Shown piece by piece: positions 34,691-47,193 of a DNA stretch of 64,000 nt; the stretch's first letter is position 1, and the number at the start of each line of letters is the position of its first letter. The position numbers were made by a program, and so were the translations under genes. The stretch is from Phaseolus vulgaris (Eukaryota > Streptophyta > Magnoliopsida > Fabales > Fabaceae), in contig NC_023751.2 of the NCBI RefSeq assembly GCF_000499845.2, positions 33,540,309-33,604,308 on the forward strand. Direction: 5' to 3'. Below the pieces are notes generated by a model, which had not been told where the DNA came from, did not search any database, and worked only from the letters and a program-made list of their open reading frames with translations.

Positions 34691-34695
34691 CTCAA

Positions 34696-35876
34696 CAATC
34701 CATCAACAAAAATATCAATAAACTTGTTCAACTCAATCATTCACTTGAAACAATTCTTTATTTTTTTTTATAAGTATTTCAATCGAAGGAGACAAAAAGA
34801 TAAGAATCATCAAAGCCTTTTGCGACAAGTATAGTAAAATTTAGTTGTTGTTTGATATATAACTTATGAAAACAAATAAATGATTCAAGAGGATCGATCA
34901 AATGTGTTTGTAGTATTATTACATAAAATATAAATGCTGCAAGAGAAAATGGGACCATAAATCGACTTATCCATGTAGCAAATCAGAAGTAAACATCTAA
35001 CAGATGTGAATTCTAAATAATTGAACAAGTATCTAAGAACTAAGAAATAAAATAGACAAAAAAAAAGGGAAACAGTTTTACAAATAAAGACATTATTGCA
35101 TTTATAATTATTTTTTGTGCCACCTTAAATAGAACCATATCGATAGTTGAATTTTTCAACTTAATTATGCTACATAGGGTTCGTAAGTTAATTGTGTGTG
35201 TATGCAATTTAGATAAGAGCAAAGAGTCTTCAACGATATTAACAAAAATAAAAAATATATAGTTGAAGTCCTATTATTTTATGTTTAGATTTCTAACAAT
35301 TTTTGTTGTTACTTTTTCGACCTTTTCATTAAACATTGTAAGTTTGGCACAAAATGGAAAAATATAACTAAGATAAATAAAATAATAAAAATATTTTAAA
35401 TTATACCAATTGTATTATTTATTATTATTATAACAATAATTATATATAATTTTTATTTTAATATATTATAAAAAGAAATTTTATATGATTTTGTTATATT
35501 ATTATTACTTTTTGCTACGAAAATATTATTTAAATAAGATAATTACATATATATGTTTTCTTTTATATTACAGAATAAGTTATATTTATTTCTCATCTTA
35601 AGTTAGAAGGACCAGCGACAAAATATAATATATTATATTTAAATTACTTTTTATATTGTGTAAAGATAGAAAAATTAAAAAAAAAAATTCAATATATTTT
35701 AATAGTTAATTTTAAAATATGAAAAAATTATTTTATTATTTTGTAGTATAAATTAATTACGATATATTAAAAATTAAATTAAGCTACAATCATTCAAAAT
35801 TACAATTATACCATCAAAACTGAAACTGATATATTATGAATTAAGTAATTTTATAATTGTAACATACCAAAACATA
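34696..35876. other. AT-rich intergenic DNA
   Basis: No gene or repeat boundary recognised. Confidence 0.4.
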
Positions 35877-36258
35877 CACTATAAGAAAATCATGAAATAG
35901 AAACTAATTTTAGAGACAAAAATAATTAGTTGCAATAGTAACTAAATTAGAAACCATTTTAGAAACTAAATAAAAAATTGGTTTTTAAATTAGTTTCTAT
36001 TATTGTTAAATAGTTTCTAAATTGGTATCTAATTAGCAACCAAGGTTTTAACTACCAATTATTTAGTTTCTAAATTTGGTCTCTAAAACCTTGGTTGCTA
36101 ATTAGATACCAATTTAGACACTATTTAACAATAATAGAAACTAATTTAGAAACCAATTTTTTATTTAGTTTCTAAAATGGTCTATAATTTAGTTACTATT
36201 GCAACTAATTATTTTGGTCTCTAAAAATTAGTTTCTATTTCATGATTTTCTTGTAGTG
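35877..36258. mobile_element. CACTA-type MITE, copy 4
   Basis: CACTATAAGAAAATCATG to CATGATTTTCTTGTAGTG, flanked by ATA on each side (35874-35876, 36259-36261). It is the ~380-bp subtype and very similar to the copies at 2.06 and 43.6 kb. The well-preserved ends indicate a fairly recent insertion. Confidence 0.85.
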
Positions 36259-37210
36259 ATACTTATACTTTTTTTATCGGTTAAGAGTAAATAATGTTTT
36301 ATCCTTTGTTTGATATTGATGTCCATATAAAATTTATTTATCTCGATTTCTTGCATATAAAATTATTAAGATAGTCTCCTAAATATCGATTTTTCGCATA
36401 TTTATAAAAACTCATTATCCTTAAGATTAGATTTTGATAGCAATTAACATTTCAAATATATTCCTAGCATTCAAATACGTTAAGCATATAATTTAGGTCA
36501 AAAACTTAGAAGTACTTTTCAATCAAATCTAAGGATTAAAATCATGGTAAATAAGCCTTACGAATAAAATGAAAATATCAATCATCAATCAATAATAAAA
36601 TATTATATTTAAATATTACCTCAATACATAAGAGTTTGAACAAATTACTCTCAATCCTAAATGGAAGAATTAGCCACTCATGTTGGTCATTACAAGCATG
36701 GAAAACAAGAAAAGTAGATATAGGATGTTTCTCCTTGACGGTTGTCTCCTCTACGGATTTCTATCACCTTCTATTCTCCCAATATGTCTAGGGTTGCACC
36801 TTACGCTTCATATTTAACCTAGTCGGGTTTCGATTAAGTGACTTCTCGTTTGGGCGTGATTGGGCTCGCCTGGGCGAGTTAAACAAGAAAAGGTCCAACC
36901 TCTCTGGAGTAGTCTTGCCTGGTCGAGATTGAGCTCGCTTAGACGAGTTCCTCTAGAAGGCTTCTAGCTTAGACGGTTTTGGACGAGTGTTGAGGCGTTC
37001 CAGCTTTCCCTTTTTATCTTGTATATTCTCCTTTAGCCCTTTCATCTCCATTTTTCCTAAAATCTTGATATTAACACAAATTTGGGAAAAAATAGTTCTT
37101 ATTCATAATATAATCACAAAATATGTAAAACGGTTTAAATTCATAAATTAGAGGTTAAATTATAATTCTTTTATCAATAAATACCCATAACTGCTCTTAT
37201 TTTAATAAGT
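36259..37210. repeat. Intergenic repeat with CTCGCCTGGGCGAG motifs
   Basis: Between 36830 and 37000 short GC-rich motifs (GGGCTCGCCTGGGCGAGTT, GAGCTCGCTTAGACGAGTT, CTTAGACGG) recur. Such motifs are common in Phaseoleae repeats. No gene is present. Confidence 0.4.
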
Positions 37211-37217
37211 AATATTA

Positions 37218-37520
37218 TTGAAATATGACACTTATCAGTTACTTGAGGAAGATCTGATTCTAGTCTACTGCATAATGAAGAATATCAAGGTGAACTGGAT
37301 ATATTTCTTTAAGGAGCATATGCTAAAATTTGTAAGGTTAAATGACTATTGTTTTCCTTATGTCATTCTTGTTTCGATTTTTTTGCAATTTGAGGTTAAC
37401 CTTGATGAAAAACTGAAAGAGGTGGTAAAGTCATCTAATGAGATAAACAATAGTTCCTTGATCAAAATGGGTTTTGTTAAGGTAAATATGAAAAAACAAC
37501 AAAGAATCACTAACCAATAA
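37218..37520 (+). pseudogene. Relic of a plant transposon protein
   Basis: A 100-codon open frame (EEDLILVYCIMKNIKVNWIY near the N-terminus, then DYCFPYVILVSIF, EVNLDEK and LIKMGF) resembles the 'putative plant transposon protein' domain found in many legume elements. It is cut off on both sides and has no flanking domains, so it is most likely a fossil. The assignment is from recalled family style. Confidence 0.45.
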
Positions 37521-37785
37521 CTCTAATGCATGTTAGTTTACACTAAGAGCTCAAGAGAATAATTAAGGAAAGGTCATGCACATATATTACAATAATATTT
37601 GTGATACACCACATGCACAGTATATAAAACACATTATACTAGTCACTTCAATAATAGGCATTGGCATCCAAAATTAAGAAGAACTATTCCCTCTTCCCAT
37701 TTTTTGCCATGTTCTAGCCATATATTTTTACCCCAAAATAATTCATGTTTTTTAGAATTTCATATTGAAATTAATTTGACCCAAC
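37521..37785. other. Intergenic DNA
   Basis: No feature recognised. Confidence 0.3.
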
Positions 37786-38115
37786 CTAGGCCCAAAACAA
37801 CTTGATTGAATGTGGGGTCAGACCGACTCAGCTCGACTTGAGAATAAATCGACTTAGCTTGACCTAACATGAATCGCCTCAACTTAGCTTAACATGGTCC
37901 CAATCTAATATGGGTCGGTGTCTCAGTCAAAAATAGGCCCAACAACTGGACCTGACCTAGCCCAATCCAACTTGGTCCCACATAGGCCCACCTAAACTTA
38001 GATCTAACCCGACTAGGCTTGACTTACACTCAAGCCCACTAAAAATGGTTCTACCTAGGCCTTGCCCAAATGGATTGAACATGGCCCAACCCGATGTAGA
38101 CTCGATGTCACAAGC
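37786..38115. repeat. Degenerate TCGA/TAGG-rich minisatellite, block 1
   Basis: Strings such as CTCGACTTGAG, GACCTAACATG, CCTAGGCC and AACTTGGTCCC repeat with irregular 10-25-bp spacing. The same word set fills 39130-39830. Translation is meaningless in all frames. Confidence 0.55.
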
Positions 38116-38117
38116 CA

Positions 38118-39120
38118 ATAGTGATGAGAATCAAAAAGATGTTATCAATAGAAGAAAAGGACAAGGGCCAAAGCATTTAAAGTTCTTCTTATTAGTCTTT
38201 GCAAAAGATGAGGCCCAAGCCCAAAGCCCAAGCCCAAGAAGGCCAAGCCCAAGAAAGCCCAAGTCCAAACCATGAGGGGCACGGCCAAGCATTAAATAAA
38301 AGAGCATCATTTGAATTACTTTTGTATAGTTGTAGGAGGTGTGAATATTAAATAAAGAGTGTGAATAGTTAGGGGGGTGTATACACAATTTTAGGAGGTG
38401 CTAAAAATAGGAAGTGGATCACACTTACTTCATGACTAGGTGGCACCAATTTGAAATTCATTAGCTTTACATTTCAGCACCTCTAAAGGTTATAAATAGA
38501 GGTGTGTGCTCTTGTAAAATTCAGATTGGAAAAATAGAGTAAAGTTACTATGCTCCATTTGTGAGTGATTGTGAGACTAGTTCTCCTTTTCCTTGTCTTA
38601 TCTTGTGATGCATTGGGAGCATTCAAGTGGCGGCAAATCTGCACTTATCTTGGAACATTCATCATCCAAGTGGTGTGTCCATTCCCAATCCTTGCTTCAA
38701 TCACATAATTCATCTTCCTTCATCTTGTTCTTCAATTTCAATCGTTAATTTTGTTTCTAGGTTTTGTTCTTCAATTTTAATCGGTGCATTTTGTTCTTTT
38801 GATGATTTCAATCGGTAGATTCATTTCTTCTTTCAATTCTGTCCAGTTTTTTCAATTTACACATTTCAATTGTGTTTCTATTTGTGTTCTTGTTTTGTTC
38901 TTGCTTTCCTTTCAATTCCGCCAAGTGTTTGTGATAAGGACATGGTACTCATGATGTATATGAGTTTGGCTCTTCATTTGGATGGCTTTGTCCTCCATTG
39001 ATTTGTCCTTAAGCCTCCTTAAAGTGTTGCTTCTTATCAAAGTGCCAATCCAACTCATATCAAATAGGGGCCCAACTTGAATTGGCCATACTTGACCTTG
39101 TTTGTCTAGACTTAAGACCG
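38118..39120 (+). mobile_element. LTR-like unit 1
   Basis: Begins TGATGAGAATCAAA and contains GATGAGGCCCAAGCCC, a TATA box (TTATAAATAGAGGTG near 38490), 'AAATTCAGATTGGAAA', 'CAAGTGGCGGC' and 'CATCCAAGTGG'. All of these recur in the same order at 40277-41270. TATA followed by a U/C-rich leader is the layout of an LTR promoter. Family uncertain (Ogre/Tat-like guess); no target duplication found. Confidence 0.5.
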
Positions 39121-39129
39121 GAATGACTT

Positions 39130-39830
39130 TGCTTAACAAGGGTTTGGGCTATATTTGAGCCAAAGCTAACTTTGACTAAACTCAACTTGACTTGGGCTCG
39201 ACCTAAGTCGTCTTGATCTAGGGTTGAGTTGGACTTTAGCTCGAGCTGACTTTAACTCAACTAAACTTGGGTCTAAGCTTAATCAGTTTAACTTGGGCGT
39301 GAGCTATACTTGAGCTCGAGCTGACTCTAACTCAACTCGACTGGTCCCGAGCTGACTCGGCTCGACTTGAGCCTGGGTCGATTTTGACTCGACTCATCCT
39401 AAGCCTAGGCTGACTTGATTTGACTTGGGTCCAAGCCAAATTGACTTGAATTGGGTGACTCAATGTATTTGGAGCCTGAGTTGACTTGGTTCAACTTGGG
39501 TCTGAGCTAGACTTGAGATAGGCATGACTTTGACTAAACTCAACCTAGGTCAACTCGACTCAACCTAGGTCAACCCGACTCAACCTGGGTGTGGGCCAAC
39601 TTAACTCGATGTGTGTCCAAACCGAATCAACTTGACCTAGGCATGGATTGACTAAATTCGACATAGGTCTAGATTAACTCGACTTGACCTAGGTGCAATG
39701 TGAATCAACTCGACCTTCTCCTAGGCCAACTCAACTCGATTTGTGCCCGAACCTACTCAACTCGACCTGAGCCCGACCCAATGCTATCTTACTTGGGTCT
39801 GACTCAATCTACCATTTCATAACTTTATAT
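39130..39830. repeat. Degenerate TCGA/TAGG-rich minisatellite, block 2
   Basis: About 700 bp of loosely repeated words (GACTTGGGCT, CGAGCTGACT, AACTCGACT, GACCTAGGT). Unit length drifts between about 12 and 36 bp. Same composition as block 1. Confidence 0.65.
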
Positions 39831-40276
39831 GATCAAGACACACCTTGAATTTGAATTTTTAAAATCCAAAAATTATCCAATTTATAGCCAATCCAAATTT
39901 AGGTAAATGGATTGAATTTAAAATTCAAATCTAAGTAAATGCAAAGAATTTGAAATCCAAAAATATGAATTTGGATTTAAAATCCAAAAATATAAATTTA
40001 AAATAAATCTATTTAAATAGACTTAATGTAAGATAATTTGGATATATAATTATAAATTGATTTGATAATTTAGATTTTTTCCCACATTATAGATAACAAA
40101 AATATAGAAGAACAATAACATGAAATTGGCTCTTTCTCAATTAATTGGATTGAACCAATTAAGATAAATTTCTTGTTAAAAAGAATTATATATAACAAAA
40201 CTAATCATACAACTAGAACTAAAACCCTATGTTTCTTTTCCAATCACATCTATAAAAGTTACACTCACAACAACTG
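39831..40276. other. AT-rich spacer between minisatellite and LTR-like unit 2
   Basis: Short repeats of AAATCCAAAAAT / TTGGATTTAAA type at 39865-40000; no gene. Confidence 0.4.
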
Positions 40277-41275
40277 ATGAGAATCAAATAAAGGAGGCTT
40301 TTATTAATGAAGGAAGAGATCATTCACCTTCACATTTGAAGTTCTTCCTTCTAGTCTTCTCAAAATTAAAAGAAGACATAAAATAAAGATGAGGCCCAAG
40401 CCCAAGAAGGCCAAGGCCCAAAAAGTCCAAGTCCATCCCATGAGGGGCAAGGCCAAGCATTAAAAGAGCATCATTTGATTTACTCTTGTAGGAGGTGTGG
40501 ATATTAAATAAAGGAGTATGAATATGTAAAATAAAGTCACATTGTCCATGTGACTTAGGAAAGTAGGTGTAGGTGTAGTTTTTAGGAGGTGTCATAGTAG
40601 AAAAAGGTCACACCTCCCATGTGACTTGTTTTTTGTGGAAATTTCAAATGAGTTTTATTTGAATTTTCTCACCTATTTTCCAGCACCCTCACACTATAAA
40701 TAGAGGTGTGGGCTCTTGCAAAATTCAGATTGGAAATTAGTAATAGAGAAACTCTACTCAATTTGAGAGAGAATTTGTGAGAACTTGTCTTCTCCTTCAC
40801 CTTGTCTTATCTTGAGTGCAATTGGTTCTCTCAAGTGGCGGCACTAGCTCACTCATCTTGGAGCCTTCACCATCCAAGTGGCGTGATCACCAAACCAAGT
40901 CTTCCATCTCCATAAGTTCTTCTTTCTATCATCTTCATGTTCATATGAAATTCCTAAAACATGTTTAGCTTCCTTTTTGTTCGACAATTCAGTTTATTTC
41001 CAGCTTTGCTTTGGTTCTTTGTTTCCTTAGCTGCTTCTATTTGTTTCTTCTTCAATTCTAGTTGATTTGTTTGGTGCATTTCTGTTCTTAAGCTTTTTAA
41101 TCGGTGTTTTTGCCTTTTTACACATTTTAATCGGTTCAATTGACAATAGATGGAACTTCCATGTGAGTTTGGTGTTTGGTGCAAGTTTTGGTGAGTTCTT
41201 GAAACATAGAACCTTGATCCAATTCTATTAAAAGTGCCTAAGCTATCTCCAACTCTAGTTGATTCCATAGAATGT
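40277..41275 (+). mobile_element. LTR-like unit 2
   Basis: Colinear with unit 1: TGATGAGAATCAAA start, GATGAGGCCCAAGCCC, TATA box (CTATAAATAGAGGTG near 40696), AAATTCAGATTGGAAA, CAAGTGGCGGC, CATCCAAGTGG. The copies are clearly diverged, so if they are two LTRs of one element it is old. The right end is unclear. Confidence 0.5.
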
Positions 41276-41379
41276 CAAAGAATCATCTTTATTTGGCTAG
41301 TGGAATCATATCAACAACCCATGGTATAACTAAACAAAATTTAAATTTTGATTTTGTTTGTAGTTTTCCTTCACTCCTC

Positions 41380-41727
41380 AAATGATGTGTGTGACAGATT
41401 TGTATTCCTTCACTGCATCATCATCTTTTTGTTATTGTTTTAGGCTCTTTGTGTTGGCTTTGGGGTGTTGTTTTAATCTTTTTGTTATTGTTTTAGCCTC
41501 TTTGTGTTGGCTTTCGGGGTGTTGTTTTAATTTGCTTACTCGAAAGTTGTTTGGTTCTTTACTAGCCATTTCACTTTTTTGGGACTATACCTACCTTGTC
41601 TTTTTCCTTTGGTGGTTGTATGATGTTGCTCCTTTTTGGTTATGGTGTTATTCGTTTTTGCTCTTTTAGACATTTTTTAAATATTTTATTTTTATTTAAT
41701 TCATTAATTATCAATAAAAAATAAAAA
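41380..41727 (+). mobile_element. LINE-like 3' end with 53-bp tandem duplication
   Basis: CTTTTTGTTATTGTTTTAGG starts at 41425 and its near copy at 41478, giving a 53-bp repeat. The segment is T/G-rich and ends ATTATCAATAAAAAATAAAA, like other LINE tails. No coding region. Confidence 0.35.
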
Positions 41728-42812
41728 TTAATCAGCCTAGCTACCAATAACAATTATAGGATAATCCACGCTAGTATTCCCGAGATAATTAGCTAGTAAT
41801 TTGACCGTTGAACATCGTAAATTAATTTATTTGAGTTAGTTGTTTTTAAAAGCCTCATTGAGAATAATTCACTTTTTCTAATATAATTTTATTTTTTATC
41901 AATAAAAAATTATTTAAATTAGATGGAACACTTAAAAAGTGTCTTGCACTTCGTAATACAGTAGTGTATCTATTCCACTTTATGTATACCTGTTACTGAA
42001 TTTGCCTGCAACCACATTTGTAGACATTATATATTCATTCTTTATTGTTTAAGGTCATCATCATGCTCCTTTCTTCCCAGTGCCCTTTTGCTTACAAGAC
42101 AACATGGCCCCCTCAGAGAGTTACAATCAATATTTTCATTTCGATCTTGGGAAATGGATTTTCTTGGAACACCATGAAATGGAGAAAATCAAAAAGTACG
42201 GAAGTAAAAAATAATTTAATTATTAAATAACATTTATAAATACCATATTTTGAGTAGATTTATAAAAATATGGCATTACAAAGATAATAACAACACTTTC
42301 TTATAATCCTTATATTAATTAGAATTAAATATGTTTTTTTTTCTATATTATATGTAATATTGAGTTTTTTTTCTTGATTTAAACTTTACATCATTCATAT
42401 ATTTATAGTATAAAATAATTGGAATGAATATGATTGTTATTTTTTAAAATTAATTGTTGTTTTATTGAAGATTGATGTCCATTTTAATTACTTCTAATCT
42501 AATGAGTTGATAAAGTGAAATTTCAAATTTTGATAAAAAAACAATTTTATGTGATAGTATGGAAAGGAAAGATATATATATTTAACCCTATTAACTAAAA
42601 TTGTGAGTATTAACGCAATTTTTTAGTAATTCCTCTATCTCTAGATATTAATTACTTGATAAGTATTTTATATTGCAATGTGTGTTTATTTTTATGATAT
42701 AACATTTAATATTTGTATTTATTATATTCTAAATTTTGAAGCATAGAAACCCCACAAACCTGATCTAATTTTTTTTCTGTTATTCATATTATATGCATGA
42801 ATAGAAGATTAT
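41728..42812. other. AT-rich intergenic DNA
   Basis: No gene or element recognised. Confidence 0.4.
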
Positions 42813-42972
42813 CTTAAAAGTGATTGTATCCCTTCATTGTTCCATACAGTAGCAATTTTATCTTAAAAGTGATGTATCCCTTCATTGTTCCATTTAGCAA
42901 TTTGAGAAGAAAGTCTGAAACATACACCGACAGCTATACCCGTATACATACACCGACAGCTATACCCGTATA
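42813..42972. repeat. Two adjacent small tandem duplications
   Basis: CTTAAAAGTGAT(TG)TATCCCTTC is present twice (about 42813 and 42863). CATACACCGACAGCTATACC repeats with a 24-bp period at about 42922-42970. Together they give a short spurious open frame. Confidence 0.65.
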
Positions 42973-43566
42973 CAGTTATATATATCAGGGCTCTAGACGT
43001 AGATCAGAAAAGTTTCTTTATAGTAATATAATAATAATTTAAAAAATAAAAATAAAAAAATATAAATATATTAAAGTGTGAAGTGCGTGTATATACTATT
43101 TAGGGTGTTAATATATGAGGGCACTCTATGTAGAGTGGTGAAAAGTAGATAATGAGGGTCCCTGAGCTATTAAAAGTGGCAGAGGGAAAGCAATGGAATA
43201 GACATCATAAAAGATATGTCATTTTCTTTGCTACCAAGCTTTTAAATGGCTTATTTTATAGATAAAAGGCAATTCGAATTGTGCTATGTGAGTCAAAATT
43301 GTATATATTTTTCTTTTAATTTAAATTTATTTAATAATTTATGTTTGTAATTAGCTTCTCTTTTCAATTTTTTTTACATGTACATTAAAAAAGGCATTTC
43401 AAATTAAAAAAAAATACATTTCAAACCTTATTAAATAAATTTTTCCGAGTTATCTCTGGCATGAATGTAATATTGCTTTGTGTCTTTATTATAAGTGATT
43501 GTATCATTTCATTTGTTTTGTGAATCAGATTTAGATTTTGAGTTGTATGTAGACAGGGTTTAGCAC
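42973..43566. other. AT-rich intergenic DNA
   Basis: No gene or element recognised. Confidence 0.4.
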
Positions 43567-43569
43567 GAG

Positions 43570-43949
43570 CATTTCAAGAAAATCATGAAATAAAAACTAA
43601 TTTTTAGAGACCAAAATAATTAGTTGTAATAGTAATTAAATTAAAAACTATTTTATAAACTAAAAAAAATGATTTATAAATTAGTTTCTATTATTGTTAA
43701 CTAGTTTCTCAATTGGTATCTAATTAGCAACCAAGGTTTTAGAGACCAAATTTAGAAATTACATAATTGGTGGTTAAAACCTTGGTTGCTAATTAAATAC
43801 CAATTTAGAAACTATTTAACAATAATAAAAACTAATTTAGAAATCAATTTTTCTTTTAGTTTCTAAAATGGTCTCTAATTTAGTTACTATTGCAACTAAT
43901 TATTTTGGTCTCTAAAAATTGGTTTCTATTTCATGATTTTCTTGTAGTG
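43570..43949. mobile_element. CACTA-type MITE, copy 5
   Basis: CATTTCAAGAAAATCATG to CATGATTTTCTTGTAGTG, flanked by GAG on both sides (43567-43569, 43950-43952). The left terminus has point changes from CACTACAAG. 380 bp, same body as copies 1 and 4. Confidence 0.82.
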
Positions 43950-44011
43950 GAGTAAGAGAATTATGGAACATAAAAATTAAAAGAATTTTAAAAATGGGAG
44001 GATATAACAAA

Positions 44012-44329
44012 AAAAAAATTAGTTGATTAAATTAGAGATTATTTTAAAGACTAAAAAAAATTAGTTTCGATTATTGTTAAATAGTTTCAAAATTAGTATC
44101 TAATTAACTACTAAGGTTTTTGCTACCAAATTTATAATCTAAATAATTGGTAGTTAAAACTTTGATAACTAATTAGATAACAATTTATAAACTATTTAAC
44201 AATAATATAAACTAATTTAGAACACAAAAATTATTTTAGCCTCTAAAATGGTTTCTAATTTCGTCACTATAGAAACTAATTATTTTTTGTTTCTAAAATC
44301 AGTTTCTATTCAATGATTTTCTTGTAATG
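44012..44329. mobile_element. CACTA-type MITE, copy 6 (left end missing)
   Basis: A second, more diverged copy lies about 60 bp downstream of copy 5 in the same family. The right end AATGATTTTCTTGTAATG is preserved; the left end is replaced by an A-run. Confidence 0.65.
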
Positions 44330-45271
44330 GTTGTTGATTTGCTTAGAAATTGTGTTTTATGTGTTTTTGTGTTCGAAATTTTAGGTTGACTTGATTGTAT
44401 AGATATTCCTAAAATGCTTCTATTATTTATTTGTTTTTTCTAATAAAAAATCAAAATCTTCATAATAAAAATAGAGTAATTTTGTAGTTAATTGCTAAAT
44501 ATGTTTATGTTTTATTACAAATTTTCGTAAAGCTCGCTTAGAAATTGATCATACTTTAAGAGAGTTTTCTTTATTTAATTAACTGAATTAGGTTGCTTGA
44601 TTTTTATATAAATTAATTTGAATTATTTTCTAAATTAAGTCAATAAATATTTAATACTTTCAAACTATAATTTATAAAATGAAGGAAATATAAATTAAAG
44701 TAACACTTTTAATAATTTCGTTTGAATGAATGGCTAAATATTGGATAAATAATTGTTATAGAAATAACTATTTATTAATTTTCATCAACATTTTGAAAAC
44801 CGTGTTGTTCGAAAAAGAACAATCATTTTCACATCTTTAAATAAATTATTTCTAATACTTGTTAACTAATTAATTACAGGCTGCATTAGGCCAACCTCTT
44901 ACTGTTTAGGTCGAATAGACCACAACAATTGACAAGCCTAATAGACAACCAAACCAAAACCATGCTATTGGAAAAACCAAGAAAATGTTAATATATAATT
45001 ATAACAAGATTAGTTTTAATGCAACATCAACATAAAATTTATATTAATTAAAACTCATTCTGAATATAATTATTAATCCTTAATTTTATGATGATTGAAT
45101 GACTACATTATGTTTCAAATAAACTATTATACAATACGGATAAAAAGAATTAAATCATTATTATATGAGTTATTTGTGATTATCTGTTGCAGAATTTCAT
45201 GTAAAACCTTTTTATTTATTTGATGTGAAATTATGACAAGTTACTATAGTTCTATACTTCCATTCTCTTAG
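44330..45271. other. AT-rich intergenic DNA upstream of PME-D
   Basis: No gene or repeat recognised; the proximal part is presumably promoter. Confidence 0.35.
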
Positions 45272-45279
45272 TATAAATA
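45272..45279 (+). promoter_or_regulatory. TATA box of PME-D
   Basis: TATAAATA lies 54 bp before the start codon, followed by a pyrimidine-rich leader (CCCTTTTCTCTC). Confidence 0.6.
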
Positions 45280-45333
45280 GATAACCCTTTTCTCTCAAAT
45301 GTATCAAATAAGGAGCATTCTTTAATCAGGATT

Positions 45334-47153
45334 ATGGATAAAATCAGCCATTGTTGTCTTTTTCTTCATCTGGGACTGAGAATACCACAATTGGTGGTAA
45401 CCCTTTTAGTGTTAGGAAGGGCACTGTCGTGGCTCACCATTTCTGATGCTCACAATGAATGCAGTCTTACTAGATATCCCAATCTATGTGCTGAAACCTT
45501 GATGCAATCTGGTTCATCCAATCACACTGTTGATAACATTTTGGCTCTTGTCAACAAAACCATATTAGAAACCAACTTGCCAAGTTCATATTTTGCAGAA
45601 TTCAAGACTGCTGATGCTCATGTAGCTCATTCTGTTGTTGCAGGTAACTAGTATTTTGATCTGAGAAAACAGTTTTTATGGTAACAAGAAAATTGTATTT
45701 GGTTTAAACTCATTTTGTTATCATTCATGTTCATTATGGAGATAAATCTTATAGTTTTATCGTAATTTTTTATATTATGAAAAAGTGTGATTAAGACAGT
45801 CACAGTTGTGGTTGTGGTGATTTTGAAAATCTGTGAACACAATTATGACCATTTAATTCATGTTCATGAACACAAACAATACTGAAAATTGTCCATTGCA
45901 TGCATTATTTAGGAATTGTTCTATTTACGTTAAGGAAATTGTTGGAACAAAACACACACATATATTGATATATTCATATTGATGGAAATGAATTGTGTTA
46001 TGTCTTTTTAATTCTTGATTGTGATCATACACACAGATTACTGTGAAGAGCTAATGAGCATGTCACTGAAAAGGTTAGACCAATCCCTGAGAGCACTGAA
46101 ATCCCCTGGAAGAAACAACAATGACATCCAAACATGGCTAAGTGCTTCCTTAACTTTCCAACAATCTTGTAAAGACTATGCACATGCACATGCCACAGTA
46201 CTCTCTGCAGATGGCCTTATGCAAAGGATGTGCAACAAGATGGAGTTTCTTTCTCAACTGGGAAGCAACTCATTAGCTCTTGTTAACCATATGAGCACAA
46301 AAGCTAGCCACAAAGTTGGCACTAATGAAGAGGAAGATGAATTTCCTAAGTGGGTATCAGCCAAAGGACGTAAACTGCTTCAAGGAGGCACCATAAAAGC
46401 AAATGCCATAGTTGCACAAGATGGTTCAGGAAACTACAAGACAGTTTCTGACGCCATTAAAGCAGCTTCGGGAAAACGGTTTGTGATTTATGTTAAAGAA
46501 GGGATTTATAAGGAGAAGATTCGCACCAGCAAGGATGGTATCACCTTGGTTGGAGATGGAAAATACTCTACTCTTATTGTTGGAGATGACAGTGTTGCCA
46601 AGGGTTCTATCTTACCTGACTCAGCCACATTTAGTGAGTTCTCTTATCCATTTCCTCTCTCTAACTCTCACTTTTCTCATATATAATTATAAAAACTCCA
46701 AAAAAACATACTAACTTTATGACTGAATGTCCAATTTTATCATACAAAACCACATTAGCAAGTATTTCGTACTAAATTTATTATCCTTAAAAATTGACTT
46801 TGGTACTATTTGTGCAGTGGCTATTAATTATATCTTATAATGTTATTCATTGTAATTAAGAAAATGACTTTGGGCATATAATAATTTAGAAAATAATGGG
46901 CTCAATCATGTCCACACCTATAAAATAAAGAAATATAAAAGAGAAAAAACTAAAATATTATACACTATAACGTGATAAAAAAAAATATAGAGAAAAATAA
47001 CGAGTCTTAACGGTGTGCTAATAATGGAGGAGTATTTGTGCATTATTGCTTTAATAATATTTTTGTATGGTGATGTGAATTTTTGCAACTATAGAATAAT
47101 AAAAGATCTTTATTACAAAATATATGATTAATTTAGTAGTATACTTACATATA

Positions 47154-47193
<40 letters not shown>

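Larger units (their letters stand above)
29793..34695 (+). mobile_element. Ty3/gypsy chromovirus, internally deleted, with 5-bp target duplication
   Basis: CTCAA precedes the element (29793-29797) and follows it (34691-34695). It starts TGTAAGGATCTAG and ends GGATGTTACA. The 3' LTR is complete (32791-34690, 1900 bp). Only the first ~320 bp of the 5' LTR remain, fused directly to the protease region; the rest of that LTR, the primer-binding site and gag are deleted. The retained LTR parts differ at about four positions by eye, so insertion was recent. The integrase C-terminus resembles a chromodomain region of Tekay/Del-type chromoviruses; the clade call is from memory. Confidence 0.9.

Noticed and set aside
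37218..37520. 100-codon frame considered as a functional gene
   Set aside because: Resembles part of a transposon protein, is truncated on both sides and sits in repeats.
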